This document shows, piece after piece, positions 22,850 to 33,338 of a DNA stretch of 64,000 nucleotides. This stretch comes from Fasciola hepatica. Its lineage: Eukaryota; Platyhelminthes; Trematoda; Plagiorchiida; Fasciolidae. The notes under the pieces were generated by a model. It ran no database searches and was not told the origin of the DNA. It worked only from the letters and a program-made list of their open reading frames with translations. Within the stretch, counting starts at the first letter, position 1; every line of letters starts with the position of its first letter. Where the stretch lies: the NCBI GenBank assembly GCA_948099385.1, contig CANUEZ040000165.1, forward strand, positions 4,104,501 through 4,168,500, given 5' to 3'. The position numbers and the translations under genes are program-made.

Positions 22850-24600
22850 AGTTTAGAAGGAATTTTGGCGCAGAAGGGACTGAAGAGTTTAGGAGTTCCG
22901 AATAGAGCAAAATGAGCTCCTTCGGCTGCATTTAGCTTTCTTTGGCAAAGAGGAAGATTGTTCGTAGCCATGTAAAAAGCAGTGCGGAGGCCGCATTTAA
23001 GACCTCTTACAGGCTTGGGCATCTTGCTGGGCATCTTGCTGAGCATCTTGCCAGGCGCTCAGCCACTGTGGTGGTCTGCATACAACGAAGAAAGTGATAT
23101 TTTCCCAGATAGTGGGGCGGATGATGACATTCCTATTAGGGGACCAAACAACTCAGCCTAATGAATTATGTACAATCATTTGTGTGACTCTTTTTCTGGA
23201 AAGCACTACAAAGGTACGGATCCGCCGGCTGCCTGAGTATCTCCATTATTCTCTGCTCAGTTGCCTATGGCCAGTACCTTGATTCTATGGTGAAACTTTT
23301 TTGTTTGAGTCGGCCGATTGTTACATTTAGCGGCTTGGTTAGTAGCCACCCACATGGACCATGTTCTTACCTAGGTCCCAAAAGCCCCGCTGAAGTCTAC
23401 CCGCTAGTCAGCACGCCCATTGTTGTATGCTTTATGATGACTTTTACGTATCTGTCTTCTGTCCCTTGGCCTGTGGCCCTCGACTGCTTGATCTTTTCCG
23501 TTTGATTTTTGCGTTGTTCTGTTTCTCCAGCATCTTCCGACACAATACGGGCAGAAAACGCTTGTTCTGGGATGTTTTAGCGTGAACAAAGAAGGCTCGT
23601 AGAGGCGCATACTCGGATGTTTTAAGTCCTGCAGAGATCATAGGGTATAGATGCACGGGATAAATTTGAACAAGCCACCGAGCAAAGAAGGAAAGACAGT
23701 AGCACTAAAGTATAGAGGCCAGGCTCCAGGCTACATATGCGATTGAAGTTTTCGGCAGTAGAGCGGAGGGAACGTGGAATAGACGAAAAAACTACTGGAT
23801 AAATGACAGGAATCAAGGCATTTTAGAGGTACTAGATGCTCAGCTGGATGGGATTTATACAGAACGTGGATGCTGGTGATTAGGAAGAACTTGCAGTTCG
23901 CTAAAGAGTTTCCAGTTTCCCTGTGTGTCGCTGGCCCAGAACCGATACACTGACTGCGCCCTATAGAACAGGTCAAGGTGGTCTCTTGCCCGGATAATGG
24001 AAAGTCTTAGTACTCTTTTCTTATTCGGCCGAGCTGAAGTTGGCAGTATCGCGTTGGTGATACTGACCAAGTAAGCCAATGAAATACCCGTTCCACGTAG
24101 ATTCTACTGAGGTGCAGGTCACACCATGCCTCATCATGGTCACGGGCTAGATAATCCGCGTATTCTGTTTACGCTGAACGCCCCAGACTACAGCATAGAG
24201 AAACTCAGTGTCTCTTCTCTGTACTCACAAGCTGTTTTAGCATATTAAACGGATTTTGTGAAGACTTGGCGGCCATTACAAGTGATGAGGCCAAATTCAC
24301 CTTCGTAACTTTGCAACCCATAAAATTTTACCAGATCAGGGTTGTGGAGTGAAAATATGGCAACCGTTTGCTCAGATTGGTCACCCCGTTACCTATCAAC
24401 TTTTTTCTTTGACTTCCTTGTTCATAACCATGTTATTATTAGTGTATCTCCCAGAATTTGCTGGGGCGCATGAGACGGTGCGGGATCAAATTTTACGGGA
24501 GTTCTCAGGTTAGATGTTTCAAAACCTTACAAGAGGAGGGGCAAAATGATGAGATATGACTGTTAGTATTTACAAGCAATTGTTAAAATATAAGGGTTTG
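22850..24600. other. no clear feature
   Basis: Several 60-80-codon frames exist on the minus strand between 23400 and 24080, without recognisable motifs. An imperfect short tandem of 'atcttgctggg' lies at 23020-23052. Downstream parts of the preceding LINE relic may extend here. Confidence 0.4.
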
Positions 24601-25190
24601 CCTAGCCACCATTCGGCCTCTGTTTGAACTCTAAAATATTCCGATAATGCACTCATACGCGACATAAGTTGGAGGGGGAAATTTTCCAGGAGGCTTGGTA
24701 AAGGCGGTCGTGATGGGGACAGATAGGGCTGGTTCGCGGCAGGAAGCCAAGGACAGCGGGCGGGGTTTCTGCCTCATTACTGCATGAAAGCTTGAAGTAA
24801 ATAGTTAGAAAAATGATCTCCGGCCAACTAGTCCAGGAAGACTTCATACTGAGCGTGCAACACGGGTTTGTGGCGAGGTGTCCTTCTCTAACGAATCTAC
24901 CTCCACCCTACCGGAGTTGACTGGGCGGCTTCATGATGGCCGGTTAGTTGAGGTTACGTGGAATTTGGCAAGAAGTACGTTATCCTAAACCACAGGCCCC
25001 AGGGGTCAAAATGCAGCCCACAGGGAACTTCTTAAAAGACAAAACAACGATTAAGCAGCTTTCTAACCGACGGACCACCTGTTGCTAATGGCTTGAATCA
25101 CTTCCGTCAGTCAGAGGGGTAGCTTGCGGATTGCCACAGGGCTCGTTGTCCAAACTAGTAGTAGCCAATCCCCCGAGAAAACCTCAATAA
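24600..25190 (+). pseudogene. LINE RT fragment
   Basis: The plus strand carries 'QHGFVARCPSLTNL' at about 24860-24900 (the conserved QHGF-(R)SC-TNL box before motif A). After a decayed stretch it shows 'GLPQGSLSKLVVAN' at about 25128-25170 (motif B). The catalytic motif A is not legible and no continuous frame exists. It is likely in the same CR1-type group as LINE B and the relic at 42540. Confidence 0.6.
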
Positions 25191-25460
25191 TTTGGATTCG
25201 CAAAAATACCCATATATGTATCCTTTGTGTTTCGTGCCTACTTTGTATTTCCGCATCAACTTCTGTTCATTCGCGTCCAACGCTAGACCCCATTAAAACT
25301 CTTAGACCTGGGAGTGTTCGTTCATTTCACGCAGTGAACTTGCTTTTTGCTTTCAAATCTTTGTGATGGCATGTTTCAAGATCCTTTATGTATGTAAAAT
25401 TGTTCATCTGAAGATGCTGTTTTATAGAAAAAACGAATCAATCTTGTTTTGAATCGAAGA
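25190..25460 (+). mobile_element. possible decayed BEL LTR (copy B)
   Basis: The stretch 'gcaaaaatacccatatatgta' resembles 'gcgaatccacccgaatatatg' at 46018 in front of another LTR-like relic, and gag relics of copy B follow at 25880. No LTR ends or duplication are visible, so this is tentative. Confidence 0.25.
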
Positions 25461-25879
25461 TATTCGAATGGCTACGCACTTCCCGAATGATAATAGCAGT
25501 ATTCGAGTTGATCACTTTGGATCGACAGACCATGGAAACCTGCCCAAAAGATGGTCAAGCCGCCGTATTCAGGACAGGAAATAGCACTTTAATGCCCTGG
25601 GGAGTTTTTTGATGCACTTGATTATTTTAACTCCGTTAGGTCCGTCACTTCTCTCAATGCCAGTTCGCCTGTTCCCGGAGACATATATGGTTACAGGAAT
25701 GAAGACATATTCAAGCCAATGATACTTGGATAAGAAAGTAGTTATTTTCCGCAGGGCAAAAGGCAACGGATAATGGTACCCAGAGTGGGCTGGGTGAATG
25801 AGCCTTCCAATAAATGTGGAAAATAAACCGGTCGTTCACCAAGGAGGGGTTTTCAGGTCCCTCGGTGAGCAAAATGCAC

Positions 25880-26430
25880 TAATTCACACTTCGTTTGGTC
25901 CTCCCATGGTGGCGTTGGCCACACTTGAAACAAGTGCGAAACAATATTGCAGGCTCTTCCTGCAGCTAGAGCTGTTTATTGGAGCCAGGGTGACTAGTTC
26001 GGGTCGAAGGCTGCCATGCCTGATACACTATTGTCAAAGGCTGACTGAGGATGTCTTGATTGGCTGTTCCATGCTCAACTTAGAGCAAGGCCATTCGGCT
26101 GCGAGAAGTTGGTAGATTGGGTTATAACCATGGGGCCTCAGCTTCATAGCGCGACGACTGTGAGGTGAGGGGATGATGAAATGGACCTTCCCCCAGTTTG
26201 TGCCGTGACAGAGGTGCGATATGAGCTGAAAAATGTAGTGGAAAACCTCCGGGCGCTTGGTGCTGTGTGCAAAAGGTGAGACCGGGTACCATGCGGACCT
26301 GCGGGGCTGCACGACACATCGAACTGTGTCTGCGGTAAAAGAAGACAACGAACAACATCTACGTCATTTCTACTCCCATGGGTTTTACGACCTTAGGTTT
26401 ATCATTCATTGTTACTTAGAAAGAACTAAT
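25880..26430 (+). pseudogene. BEL copy B gag and linker relic (left of nest)
   Basis: Between 25905 and 26112 the translation parallels BEL gag: 'SAKQYCRLFLQLELFIGARV', 'LPCLIHYCQR' and 'CSMLNLEQGHSAAR' against AEQYCKFVKQFETFVENKV, LLYLTHYCRG and CTMLDPEQGYTRAR. Around 26330-26410 'SAVKEDNEQHLRHFYSHGFYDL' parallels the protease-RT linker (SAETDRIECHLQRLYEKEFHDI). The rest of gag and the protease are deleted. The young BEL copy C is inserted about 60 bp further on, and RT of copy B resumes beyond it at 36480. Confidence 0.75.
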
Positions 26431-26491
26431 GGGAGCCGGAGATAGTACTGGAGGTAACCAGAGGTCTGTCGGATCGTTAAAAAATGCCCCT

Positions 26492-26870
26492 TGTAACAGC
26501 CGGTCGTGGAAATTCCCGCTTTTTCCCTCGCGATTCAGTGTTTTTCCCAACATCACTCATTTCCATACACTATTGTCTTGTCTTTACGAACTGTTTGTTT
26601 TTCTGGACCAATTGTTGTTTGTTCGCGCACAGAGCGCTACTTTGACACATTCTTGTTCAGGACCTGCGTGACGCACGTGCTGTCTGCTCACACGCTGCTA
26701 TTCGGTTTCTCGTTGTTGAGTCCTTGTGATCGTATTATTGAGGTTTGTATATTGTTTATGTCATTGTTTATCTTAATAATCTAGTATCGTAGAATTATCA
26801 CGGATAATCGCCCTCTGATTTCGGGATCCGTTGCGAATTTGGCTACGCATTGCTGAAAACGTTCGTAACA
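26492..26870 (+). repeat. BEL copy C 5' LTR (379 bp)
   Basis: It is bounded by TG...CA and preceded by the target duplication CCCCT. Aligned by eye to the 3' LTR it shows about six substitutions and one 1-nt length difference. In a working element it holds the promoter and the transcript start; no clear TATA box stands out. Confidence 0.95.
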
Positions 26871-26888
26871 ATACTCAATAGATCTATT

Positions 26889-26906
26889 TGGAACGAGGAA
26901 AAATCA
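26889..26906 (+). promoter_or_regulatory. possible primer-binding site
   Basis: A TGGAACGAGG stretch starts 18 nt after the 5' LTR. Primer-binding sites pair with a tRNA 3' end and therefore start with TGG. I cannot name the matching tRNA. Copy A has a related 'ttggaatcttcacgagg' at the corresponding place (331-347). Confidence 0.35.
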
Positions 26907-26912
26907 CGCAAA

Positions 26913-27281
26913 ATGCCAAGAAAAGGATCGAAAGCAGTCGAATCCGGACAGGAAGTAATACGGCGAGTCTCTGGGGAGGTTTTGGGTACAAATGATTCTT
27001 TAGTTAATGCTTGATCGCCTAGTAATGTCAGTGCTAGCTCATGTGTTATTGAAAACAATATTGATCGTAAGGATGTCGATTTATATAAGCAGAGAATACT
27101 AGAACTAGAGCAACAGTTACTTTCGGCTAGACTACAGGCGCAGGAAGCAGAGAGGTGTACACAGAAACAGCGAGAGCATGAGACCAGTGACTTCGACACT
27201 TCCGATAGGTTAGGGTGCAATAAGGTAGGGAACCCCACGCCGGTCGCCGACTACAAACCACCATCGATCGATCTGCCTAGA
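26913..27281 (+). pseudogene. BEL copy C gag leader, with in-frame TGA
   Basis: The ATG at 26913 opens a frame in phase with the long gag-pol frame. It encodes a basic start (MPRKGSKAVES), then a TGA at 27012-27014. It then runs on without stops through a heptad-like 'LYKQRILELEQQLLSARL' segment, probably a coiled coil for Gag assembly, into gag proper. Copy A has a glycine codon (ggg) at the aligned position of the TGA, so this looks like a point mutation and not a designed stop. Internal initiation at 27282 would skip the coiled coil. Confidence 0.7.
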
Positions 27282-30200
27282 GTGGAGTTAACGGTTTTCG
27301 ACGGGCGAGCTGAGCAATACTGCAAGTTTGTCAAACAGTTCGAGACGTTCGTTGAAAACAAGGTAACCGGCCCTGGGCAAAGGCTTCTTTACCTTACTCA
27401 CTACTGCCGAGGCCGAGCGCGAGAAGCTATCGACGGGTGCACCATGCTCGATCCGGAACAAGGCTACACAAGGGCAAGAAAGAATCTGAGGGACTTGTTT
27501 GGCCAACCTTTCAAAGTAGCCCGTAACCTAATAGAGGGCGTGATGGCAGAGGCAAAGAGAGCCAAGGGCGACGTCTACACCATGGCCGACCTGGTGATTA
27601 AGATGCAAAACTGCTCAATAGCCCTCGACCATTTAGGTTATAGGGCTGACCTAGACGCCATGCACACTTTAGAAGCCATAGTCCGTCACCTCTCTCCCGA
27701 ACTACAGGGTCGGTGGGCGGAAGAAGCTGAACGGATAAGCCGAGGCGACAGAGAAGCCAACTTCGAAGACCTGACTGAATACTTGGACAGGCAAACGAAG
27801 ATAGCTGACAGCAGATTCGGCCGACTCATCCGGGACAGCAACCGAGCAAACAAGCCTGGTACTAGCCAAGTCCAAATCCCTGTACGGGAACATCCAAAGT
27901 ACCAGCCTTGGACCAACACACACGTCATTTCACGAGATGCTACGGCGAAACCAAATTGCAGATCCTGTGGTACTAGCCATGGCCTACCAGAATGCCCCAA
28001 GTTCGGCAACGCCACAATAGACGAACGGTGGGGAATGGCGAGGATGGCCGGAGCATGTTTCATCTGTCTCAACACCACGCACCGGGCAGCAGCCTGTAGA
28101 ACAAGGAATCGATGTGGTTACGAGGGCTGCACGGGCAGACACCATGGGCTGCTGCATCAGGCGAGAGTAACCATATCCGAGGCGATTGCCAAGCCCAGCG
28201 TGATTTGTTCAACTTTACAATCTGCCAGTAAACCGGTACGTTCAGGCGTAGTGGCCGTGGGAGTAGTGACTCCGACTGGGATAGTCAAGGCGTTGGCTTT
28301 CGTTGATAGTGGATCCGACACCACTTTAGTGAAAGAGCGGTTTGCCGACAAACACCAACTGGCTAAAGGTGCGACGTCGTTAGCAGTGAGCACGGTGGGC
28401 GGAACACAGGTAATGACTGCCGGTAGATTAGGGCTGCAACTCATCTCTCTTGACACTAACGAGGAAATTGAACCAACGGAGGCATTCACGTTAGCGGATC
28501 TCCCCATGCGAGCACCAAGGTCGGTGAACGCAATCTTGACAAGGTGGCCTCACCTGCAGGATGTAACCGTTGTAGTCTGGAAAGATGATGAGGTGGATCT
28601 CCTCATCGGATGCGACGTGCCAGAGGCGCATTGGGTGCTTGACCAAAGAGTGGGCGACCGCCAGGCACCTTATGCCGTACGCACAGCCCTGGAATGGATG
28701 TTATACGGTCCAGTAGTGGTACGCGGTTCCGTGAATTACTTATCCGCCGAAACGGACCGCATAGAGTGTCATCTGCAACGGCTGTATGAAAAGGAGTTTC
28801 ATGACATTGGAGACGGAAGACCGACGTTGTCTCAAGAGGATCACTTCGCTCTACAAACGGTGCGGCAAGGCACTAGAGGCCTCAAAAAACAGTTCGAGGT
28901 TCCCCTCCCATGGCGCACATCGGTCGACCCGTGGACTGATAACAGAAATAATGTTCTCCAACGATTACTACGACTAAAAGAACGCTTCATTCGAAACCAG
29001 AATCTGTGGGAACGATACGCGGATTTGATGAAGCGAAACGAGGCCCCCGGTTACGTTGAAAAGGTGCCTGTTAACACCGACAGCAAAAGGGGTATCTGGT
29101 ATCTGCCTCACCATCCGGTTATCAACCCCAAGAAACCCAATAAACTGCGCGTGGTTTTCGACTGTGCGGCCAAGTTTCAGGGCAAGTCGTTAAACGATCG
29201 CCTACTACAGGGGCCTGACTGGACTACACCACTGATCGATGTTTTGTGCCGTTTCAGAGTGGGTAATGTGGCTTTGTCTGCTGACATTAGGGAAATGTTC
29301 CATCAGGTGAAGATTCCGGTAGGGGAACGAGATGCTTTGCGTTTCCCGTGGTGGGAAGGGAGCGACCGGGACAACGCAGTGGTGAATTATAGGATGACCG
29401 TCCTCCCCTTCGGAGCCATATCGTCACCATTTTGTGCGAAATACGCCCTCCGAGAATCAGCGAACAAACATGGCGATCTAGTACATCGGACGGTGGTAGA
29501 AAGCGTCAGCAGGAACTTCTACGTCGACGACTACCTTGGGTCATTCGATGATGTGGAATCAGCTCTAGAGCAGTTCAGGGGTCTGACGAGATTGCTGGAA
29601 GAGGGCGGCTTCCATCTAACTAAATGGATGTCGAACGCTTCAGAAGTGCTGAAGGTCATCCCGTATCACGAAAAGGCCGAAAGTGTAAGAGATTTGGACG
29701 GCTCTCCACTTCCTATCGAGCGCACCTTAGGGATACAATGGGACGCGGAAACGGACGATTTTGTTTTCGAACTGAACGTTCCCGAGCTGCCAATAACCCG
29801 TCGTGGCATACTATCTGCCGTCTCAAGTTTGTTCGACCCGCTCGGTTTCGTCTCACCATGGCTGCTACTCGGAAAGATCTTGCTGCAGCGGCTGTGCCGT
29901 AAGAAAGTTGATTGGGACCAGTCACTGGACCGAGGGGATCGGCTGGACTGGGAAGAATTTCTGAACACCTTGAAGAAATTAGGGGACATAAGAATCCCAC
30001 GATGTTTGACTCCTGGCCATACGACACGGACTGGAGAACTACATGCTTTTTCCGATGCATGCGAAGTCGGTTACGGAGCTGTGGTGTACGGACGATGGTG
30101 CGCGGGAGATGGACAGTATACCACGAGAATCCTGTTCGCCAAAGCCCGCGTTGCTCCACTGAAGTCGGTCTCAATCCCACGCCTTGAACTCAGCGCAGCC

Positions 30201-30557
30201 GTGTTGGCAGTCAGGGTGGTGCACGCTGTGAAGAGATGTTCCGATCTCTACATTTGGTCGGTGAGCATCTGGACGGATTCAACGATAGTACTCTACTATA
30301 TCAACAACGTCCGGAGCCGGTTTAGTACATTCGTTGCTAACCGGCTCACGATTATCCACGATGAATCATCCACGCACCAGTGGAATCATGTCAGGTCTGG
30401 CGATAATCCGGCCGACCTGTGCTCCCGAGGTGCGAACAACTTCAGGCAACTGGACACGTGGACGAGAGGGCCAAACTTCCTGCAATTGCCCAAACAGGAC
30501 TGGCCCGCGTTCGAATTAAAACCCCTACGGAATTGGAACTGGAGATCAAAGGCGTAG
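27015..30557 (+). CDS. BEL copy C gag-pol: gag, protease, RT, RNase H
   Basis: The frame is open from 27015; the first ATG is at 27282 (1091 codons from there, residue numbers below). It contains a gag core (1-190), a cysteine/histidine-rich region with C-x2-C...H-x-C type knuckles (226-291), an aspartic protease with D-S-G at 342-344, and the RT. RT landmarks are 'ALSADIREMF' at 664-673, 'LPFGAISSPFC' at 708-718 and YVDD at 747-750. RNase H has D925, E969, D999 and the 'GDNPAD' box near 1040. The polyprotein would package the RNA, mature by self-cleavage and copy the RNA into DNA. The frame ends at 30557 because one base is missing in the A4C4 run at 30518-30525; the pol tether then continues in another frame up to the PLE. 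Confidence 0.93.
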   Translation, partial: SPSNVSASSCVIENNIDRKDVDLYKQRILELEQQLLSARLQAQEAERCTQKQREHETSDFDTSDRLGCNKVGNPTPVADYKPPSIDLPRVELTVFDGRAEQYCKFVKQFETFVENKVTGPGQRLLYLTHYCRGRAREAIDGCTMLDPEQGYTRARKNLRDLFGQPFKVARNLIEGVMAEAKRAKGDVYTMADLVIKMQNCSIALDHLGYRADLDAMHTLEAIVRHLSPELQGRWAEEAERISRGDREANFEDLTEYLDRQTKIADSRFGRLIRDSNRANKPGTSQVQIPVREHPKYQPWTNTHVISRDATAKPNCRSCGTSHGLPECPKFGNATIDERWGMARMAGACFICLNTTHRAAACRTRNRCGYEGCTGRHHGLLHQARVTISEAIAKPSVICSTLQSASKPVRSGVVAVGVVTPTGIVKALAFVDSGSDTTLVKERFADKHQLAKGATSLAVSTVGGTQVMTAGRLGLQLISLDTNEEIEPTEAFTLADLPMRAPRSVNAILTRWPHLQDVTVVVWKDDEVDLLIGCDVPEAHWVLDQRVGDRQAPYAVRTALEWMLYGPVVVRGSVNYLSAETDRIECHLQRLYEKEFHDIGDGRPTLSQEDHFALQTVRQGTRGLKKQFEVPLPWRTSVDPWTDNRNNVLQRLLRLKERFIRNQNLWERYADLMKRNEAPGYVEKVPVNTDSKRGIWYLPHHPVINPKKPNKLRVVFDCAAKFQGKSLNDRLLQGPDWTTPLIDVLCRFRVGNVALSADIREMFHQVKIPVGERDALRFPWWEGSDRDNAVVNYRMTVLPFGAISSPFCAKYALRESANKHGDLVHRTVVESVSRNFYVDDYLGSFDDVESALEQFRGLTRLLEEGGFHLTKWMSNASEVLKVIPYHEKAESVRDLDGSPLPIERTLGIQWDAETDDFVFELNVPELPITRRGILSAVSSLFDPLGFVSPWLLLGKILLQRLCRKKVDWDQSLDRGDRLDWEEFLNTLKKLGDIRIPRCLTPGHTTRTGELHAFSDACEVGYGAVVYGRWCAGDGQYTTRILFAKARVAPLKSVSIPRLELSAAVLAVRVVHAVKRCSDLYIWSVSIWTDSTIVLYYINNVRSRFSTFVANRLTIIHDESSTHQWNHVRSGDNPADLCSRGANNFRQLDTWTRGPNFLQLPKQDWPAFELKPLRNWNWRSKA

Positions 30558-30676
30558 TGATAGCAACCAACGTCGTCGAAGCGTCGTCCATTTTATCGCG
30601 ACTGGTCAGGTTTTCTTCCTGGATGAAGACGCTTCGTTCGCTAGTTTGGTTAACCAGGTTCAAGATAAATTTACTA
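30526..30676 (+). pseudogene. BEL copy C pol tether, frameshifted, up to the PLE
   Basis: Downstream of the A4C4 run the BEL protein continues in the other frame: 'TELELEIKGVVIATNVV', 'LVRFSSWMKTLRSLVWLTRF'. The same segment is found in copy A (9000-9130) and copy B (37600-37740), which confirms that this is pol. The frame runs into the PLE left end at 30677 and stops inside it. Confidence 0.85.
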
Positions 30677-30763
30677 AATAATCCCATTGCATTATAGAAA
30701 AAAGGCACGATAGCGAACAAGCTCGTTTTCGGTAACTTTTTTCTATAATGCAATGGGATTATT
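30677..30763. repeat. PLE left-end hairpin: 27-bp inverted repeat around an inverted 3' tail
   Basis: The sequence 30677-30703 is the exact reverse complement of 30737-30763 (27 bp, no mismatch). The 33 nt between them, plus 11 nt of the left arm (30693-30736), are the reverse complement of the element 3' end (33434-33477) with two mismatches in 44. Read on the minus strand, the leftmost 60 bp run as 3' tail followed by 5' start, as if taken from a head-to-tail junction. Inverted end fragments are a known peculiarity of PLE insertions. Confidence 0.9.
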
Positions 30764-31703
30764 CAGTGAAATACGCAGTCGCAACGATAAACTGGTCGTC
30801 AAAGAGCTAAATAGTTATTTGTGCTTCGAGACCAGACTTGCAGAAACGAGAGCAACGATCAATTTTCTTGACAGCTGCATCCAACGAAATGAATTTCCGA
30901 AGACCTATTGGAAATCACTGAGACGTGCCCGAATAAGACCCGATTCAGTTACCCTGAAACGTCACGCGAGAAATCAAATGGATACTCTACGAATGAACGC
31001 ACAGCAGTTTGAACGAAACAGCGCACAAAGAAGACATGTTATCGATGGCCTAGACGAATACCAACGCATCCGGTTTGAGCGTTTCGTTACTGATGTGATC
31101 ACAAAACGAATCGATAAGAAGATCGTCAAACTGCAGGACACTATAAACGAGTCAAAACCACGGACCAATCTCCCAACTAATCCAGAGCGGTATGTACACA
31201 ACTTTTCTAGTTTGTTTTTGGATGCACCACTTCTGGAAGCGTTATCACTAGGTTTGAGTTTCTGTTGTCCAACGCTGAGGAATGATCAATTAGATGTAGA
31301 AGTGCAGTTTGAAAATTTATACGCTCAAACTCGTTCACTAACAGCGACGTCACTAGAGGCGATTGAAGATTTCAAATCCTCCCTTGTTGACTGTTCTTAT
31401 CAATACCATCGAACCCAGAGGAAATTTAGAAGCATTGTCAGTAACCAACACAGAGAAGCGTTAAGAGTTCTAAGGGGAAATAAAGACATTGTTATTGCCA
31501 GGCCTGACAAAGGCTCCGGAGTTGTGCTAATGAATCGCAAAGACTACATTGATAAAATGGATACCATTCTAAGTGACTCGACAAAATTTACGGAATCCAA
31601 AGGAGAGAAGGACAGAACCAAGACAGTGGAAGAACAACTTACTGCAGCCCTGAGACTATTGAAAGATCAGAATTATATTTCGAATGGCAATTATGAACAG
31701 TAA
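30753..31703 (+). pseudogene. PLE ORF, N-terminal part up to in-frame TAA
   Basis: From the ATG at 30753 the frame runs 316 codons to a TAA at 31701-31703. It is basic with several long helical stretches, and contains the conserved region before the RT fingers: 'VLRGNKDIVIARPDKGSGVVLMNRKDYI' near residues 240-267 (core given as 'ARPDKGSGVVLMN'). The frame after the TAA is the same phase and continues directly into the RT core, so this and the next entry are one gene split by a single point mutation. In related PLEs a leucine/arginine-rich link sits here. Confidence 0.85.
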
Positions 31704-33338
31704 CGACCTACTGGCACTAGTATTCCTCGTCTATATGGCTTACCGAAAATACATAAATCGGGAGTACCACTAAGACCGATACTTGATATGAGCACTTCTC
31801 CCTACCACTCTACTGCTCGTTGGCTCGCTGATATACTGGAACCTGTGCGCAGAAGCATTGCTCAATACAGCCTTAATGACACATTTCAGTTCGTAGAATT
31901 AATAAAAGAACAAAATACGACAGGACTTAAAATGGCATCTCTGGACGTAACATCACTATTTACGAGCGTCCCACTTCTAGAAACCATCGAATATTTGTGC
32001 AAATATATAATCGAAAATGAAATAAACGTTGGTATTCCGGTAGCCAGTCTGAAAGAACTACTACTACGATGTACTTTAAATGTTCAGTTCGGCTTCAACA
32101 ACAAGCTTTACCGACAAACCGATGGAGTTGCGATGGGCTCGCCTCTGGGACCCCTACTTGCCGACATTTTCGTTGCCAAGCTGGAGAACGGGGTACTCAA
32201 AGACACCATAGAAAGTCTACCAAGGTACTGCCGGTATGTGGACGACATCTTCATTATGATTGACAAACATGTCCACCTAGATGAACTAATGGAAAAGTTT
32301 AACCAGACTCACAGTGCGCTCAGTTTCACATCCGAAGTGGAATTAGACGGCAACTTTCATTTTCTGGATGTAAACCTTACGAAAAGGGAAGATGGGAAGC
32401 TCGTCCGCCGCGTCTATCGCAAGCCAACATGGACAGGCCTATACACACATTTTGCCAGTTTCGTGCCTCTAAAACGCAAACAGAACCTAGTTCGATCCCT
32501 AGCGTCTCGCATACGAAAGATCTGTTCCGAGGAAACAGTGAGTGAGGAATTACATCACATAAAACAAACATTACTAAACAACGGGTATCCGGAACGTTTC
32601 ATTCAAAGGAACATTTCGGAAGTACCCAAGCGACCATTGGTAATCACCGCCAAGAAGAAAGAACTGCACATGCAACTTCCCTTCAAAGGAGATGTTAAAT
32701 GCGAACTACTAGTTCGGCGCCTAAGGGATGCAATCGCCCGTACATTTCCCGCCGCTACTCTACGCGCCCACTTCACAAGCCGGTCAATGATTTCTATGAA
32801 TCTCAAAGACAAAATGCCTGTCCTTTCCTCCTCTATGTTAACCTATTCATTTGTTTGCTCATGTTCGGCAAGCTATGTAGGCAAAACGACACGGCAACTG
32901 TCCCAAAGAATCAAGGAACACAAACCAGCTTGGCTGAGGACAGGAACTAAAACAACCATAACTAGTGCAATCGTAGCGCACCTTGCCGAGACAGGGCACC
33001 AGGTAGACAACGAAGCCTTCAAGATAATTTACAAAGCGCCTGTGAATTCTTCGAAGGTCGTTCGCCAAATCACTTTGGGAGCAGCGGAGGCAGTAGCGAT
33101 CAGGCTGTTAAATCCATCGCTTTGTTCACACAAGCGATTTGTCAAATCACTGCAGCTACCCTGGCCGCGATCGGAAAATGGGGGACAAAATCATGGTGAC
33201 CTCGACCGCGACCTTTCAGTCGTGACAGGAAGCAGCCAACCCACCCCAGATGTACTTTCTACACCGAGTTTTCCCAACCACGAACAACCAACTTCCCACC
33301 CCTTTTCCGAACCGCAAAACACCTACAATATTGATTAA
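31704..33338 (+). pseudogene. PLE ORF, RT core and GIY-YIG endonuclease
   Basis: The open frame (first ATG 31788, 516 codons; numbering from there) starts with the 'LYGLPKIHKSG' box. RT motif A is 'SLDVTSLFTS' (D53), motif B 'GVAMGSPLGPLLADIF' (113-128), motif C YVDD (150-153, nucleotides 32235-32246), motif D 'FHFLDVNLT', and a thumb with 'RKPTWTGLYTHF'. The GIY-YIG nuclease (about 354-446) has 'CSASYVGKTTRQ', R374, E434 and 'LLNPSLC'. RT copies the RNA; GIY-YIG nicks the target. All catalytic residues I can identify are present, so only the upstream TAA disables this copy. Confidence 0.92.

Noticed and set aside
29713..30180. 155-codon minus-strand frame
   Set aside because: It is a shadow of the BEL RT/RNase H coding strand and has no independent motif.
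32847..33125. GIY-YIG domain as a host repair nuclease or a group I intron homing enzyme
   Set aside because: It is fused in frame to a Penelope-type RT, the diagnostic PLE architecture.
30753..33338. Two-ORF organisation of the PLE
   Set aside because: The two frames are in the same phase and separated only by a TAA, with conserved PLE protein continuing across it; one gene with a point mutation is simpler.
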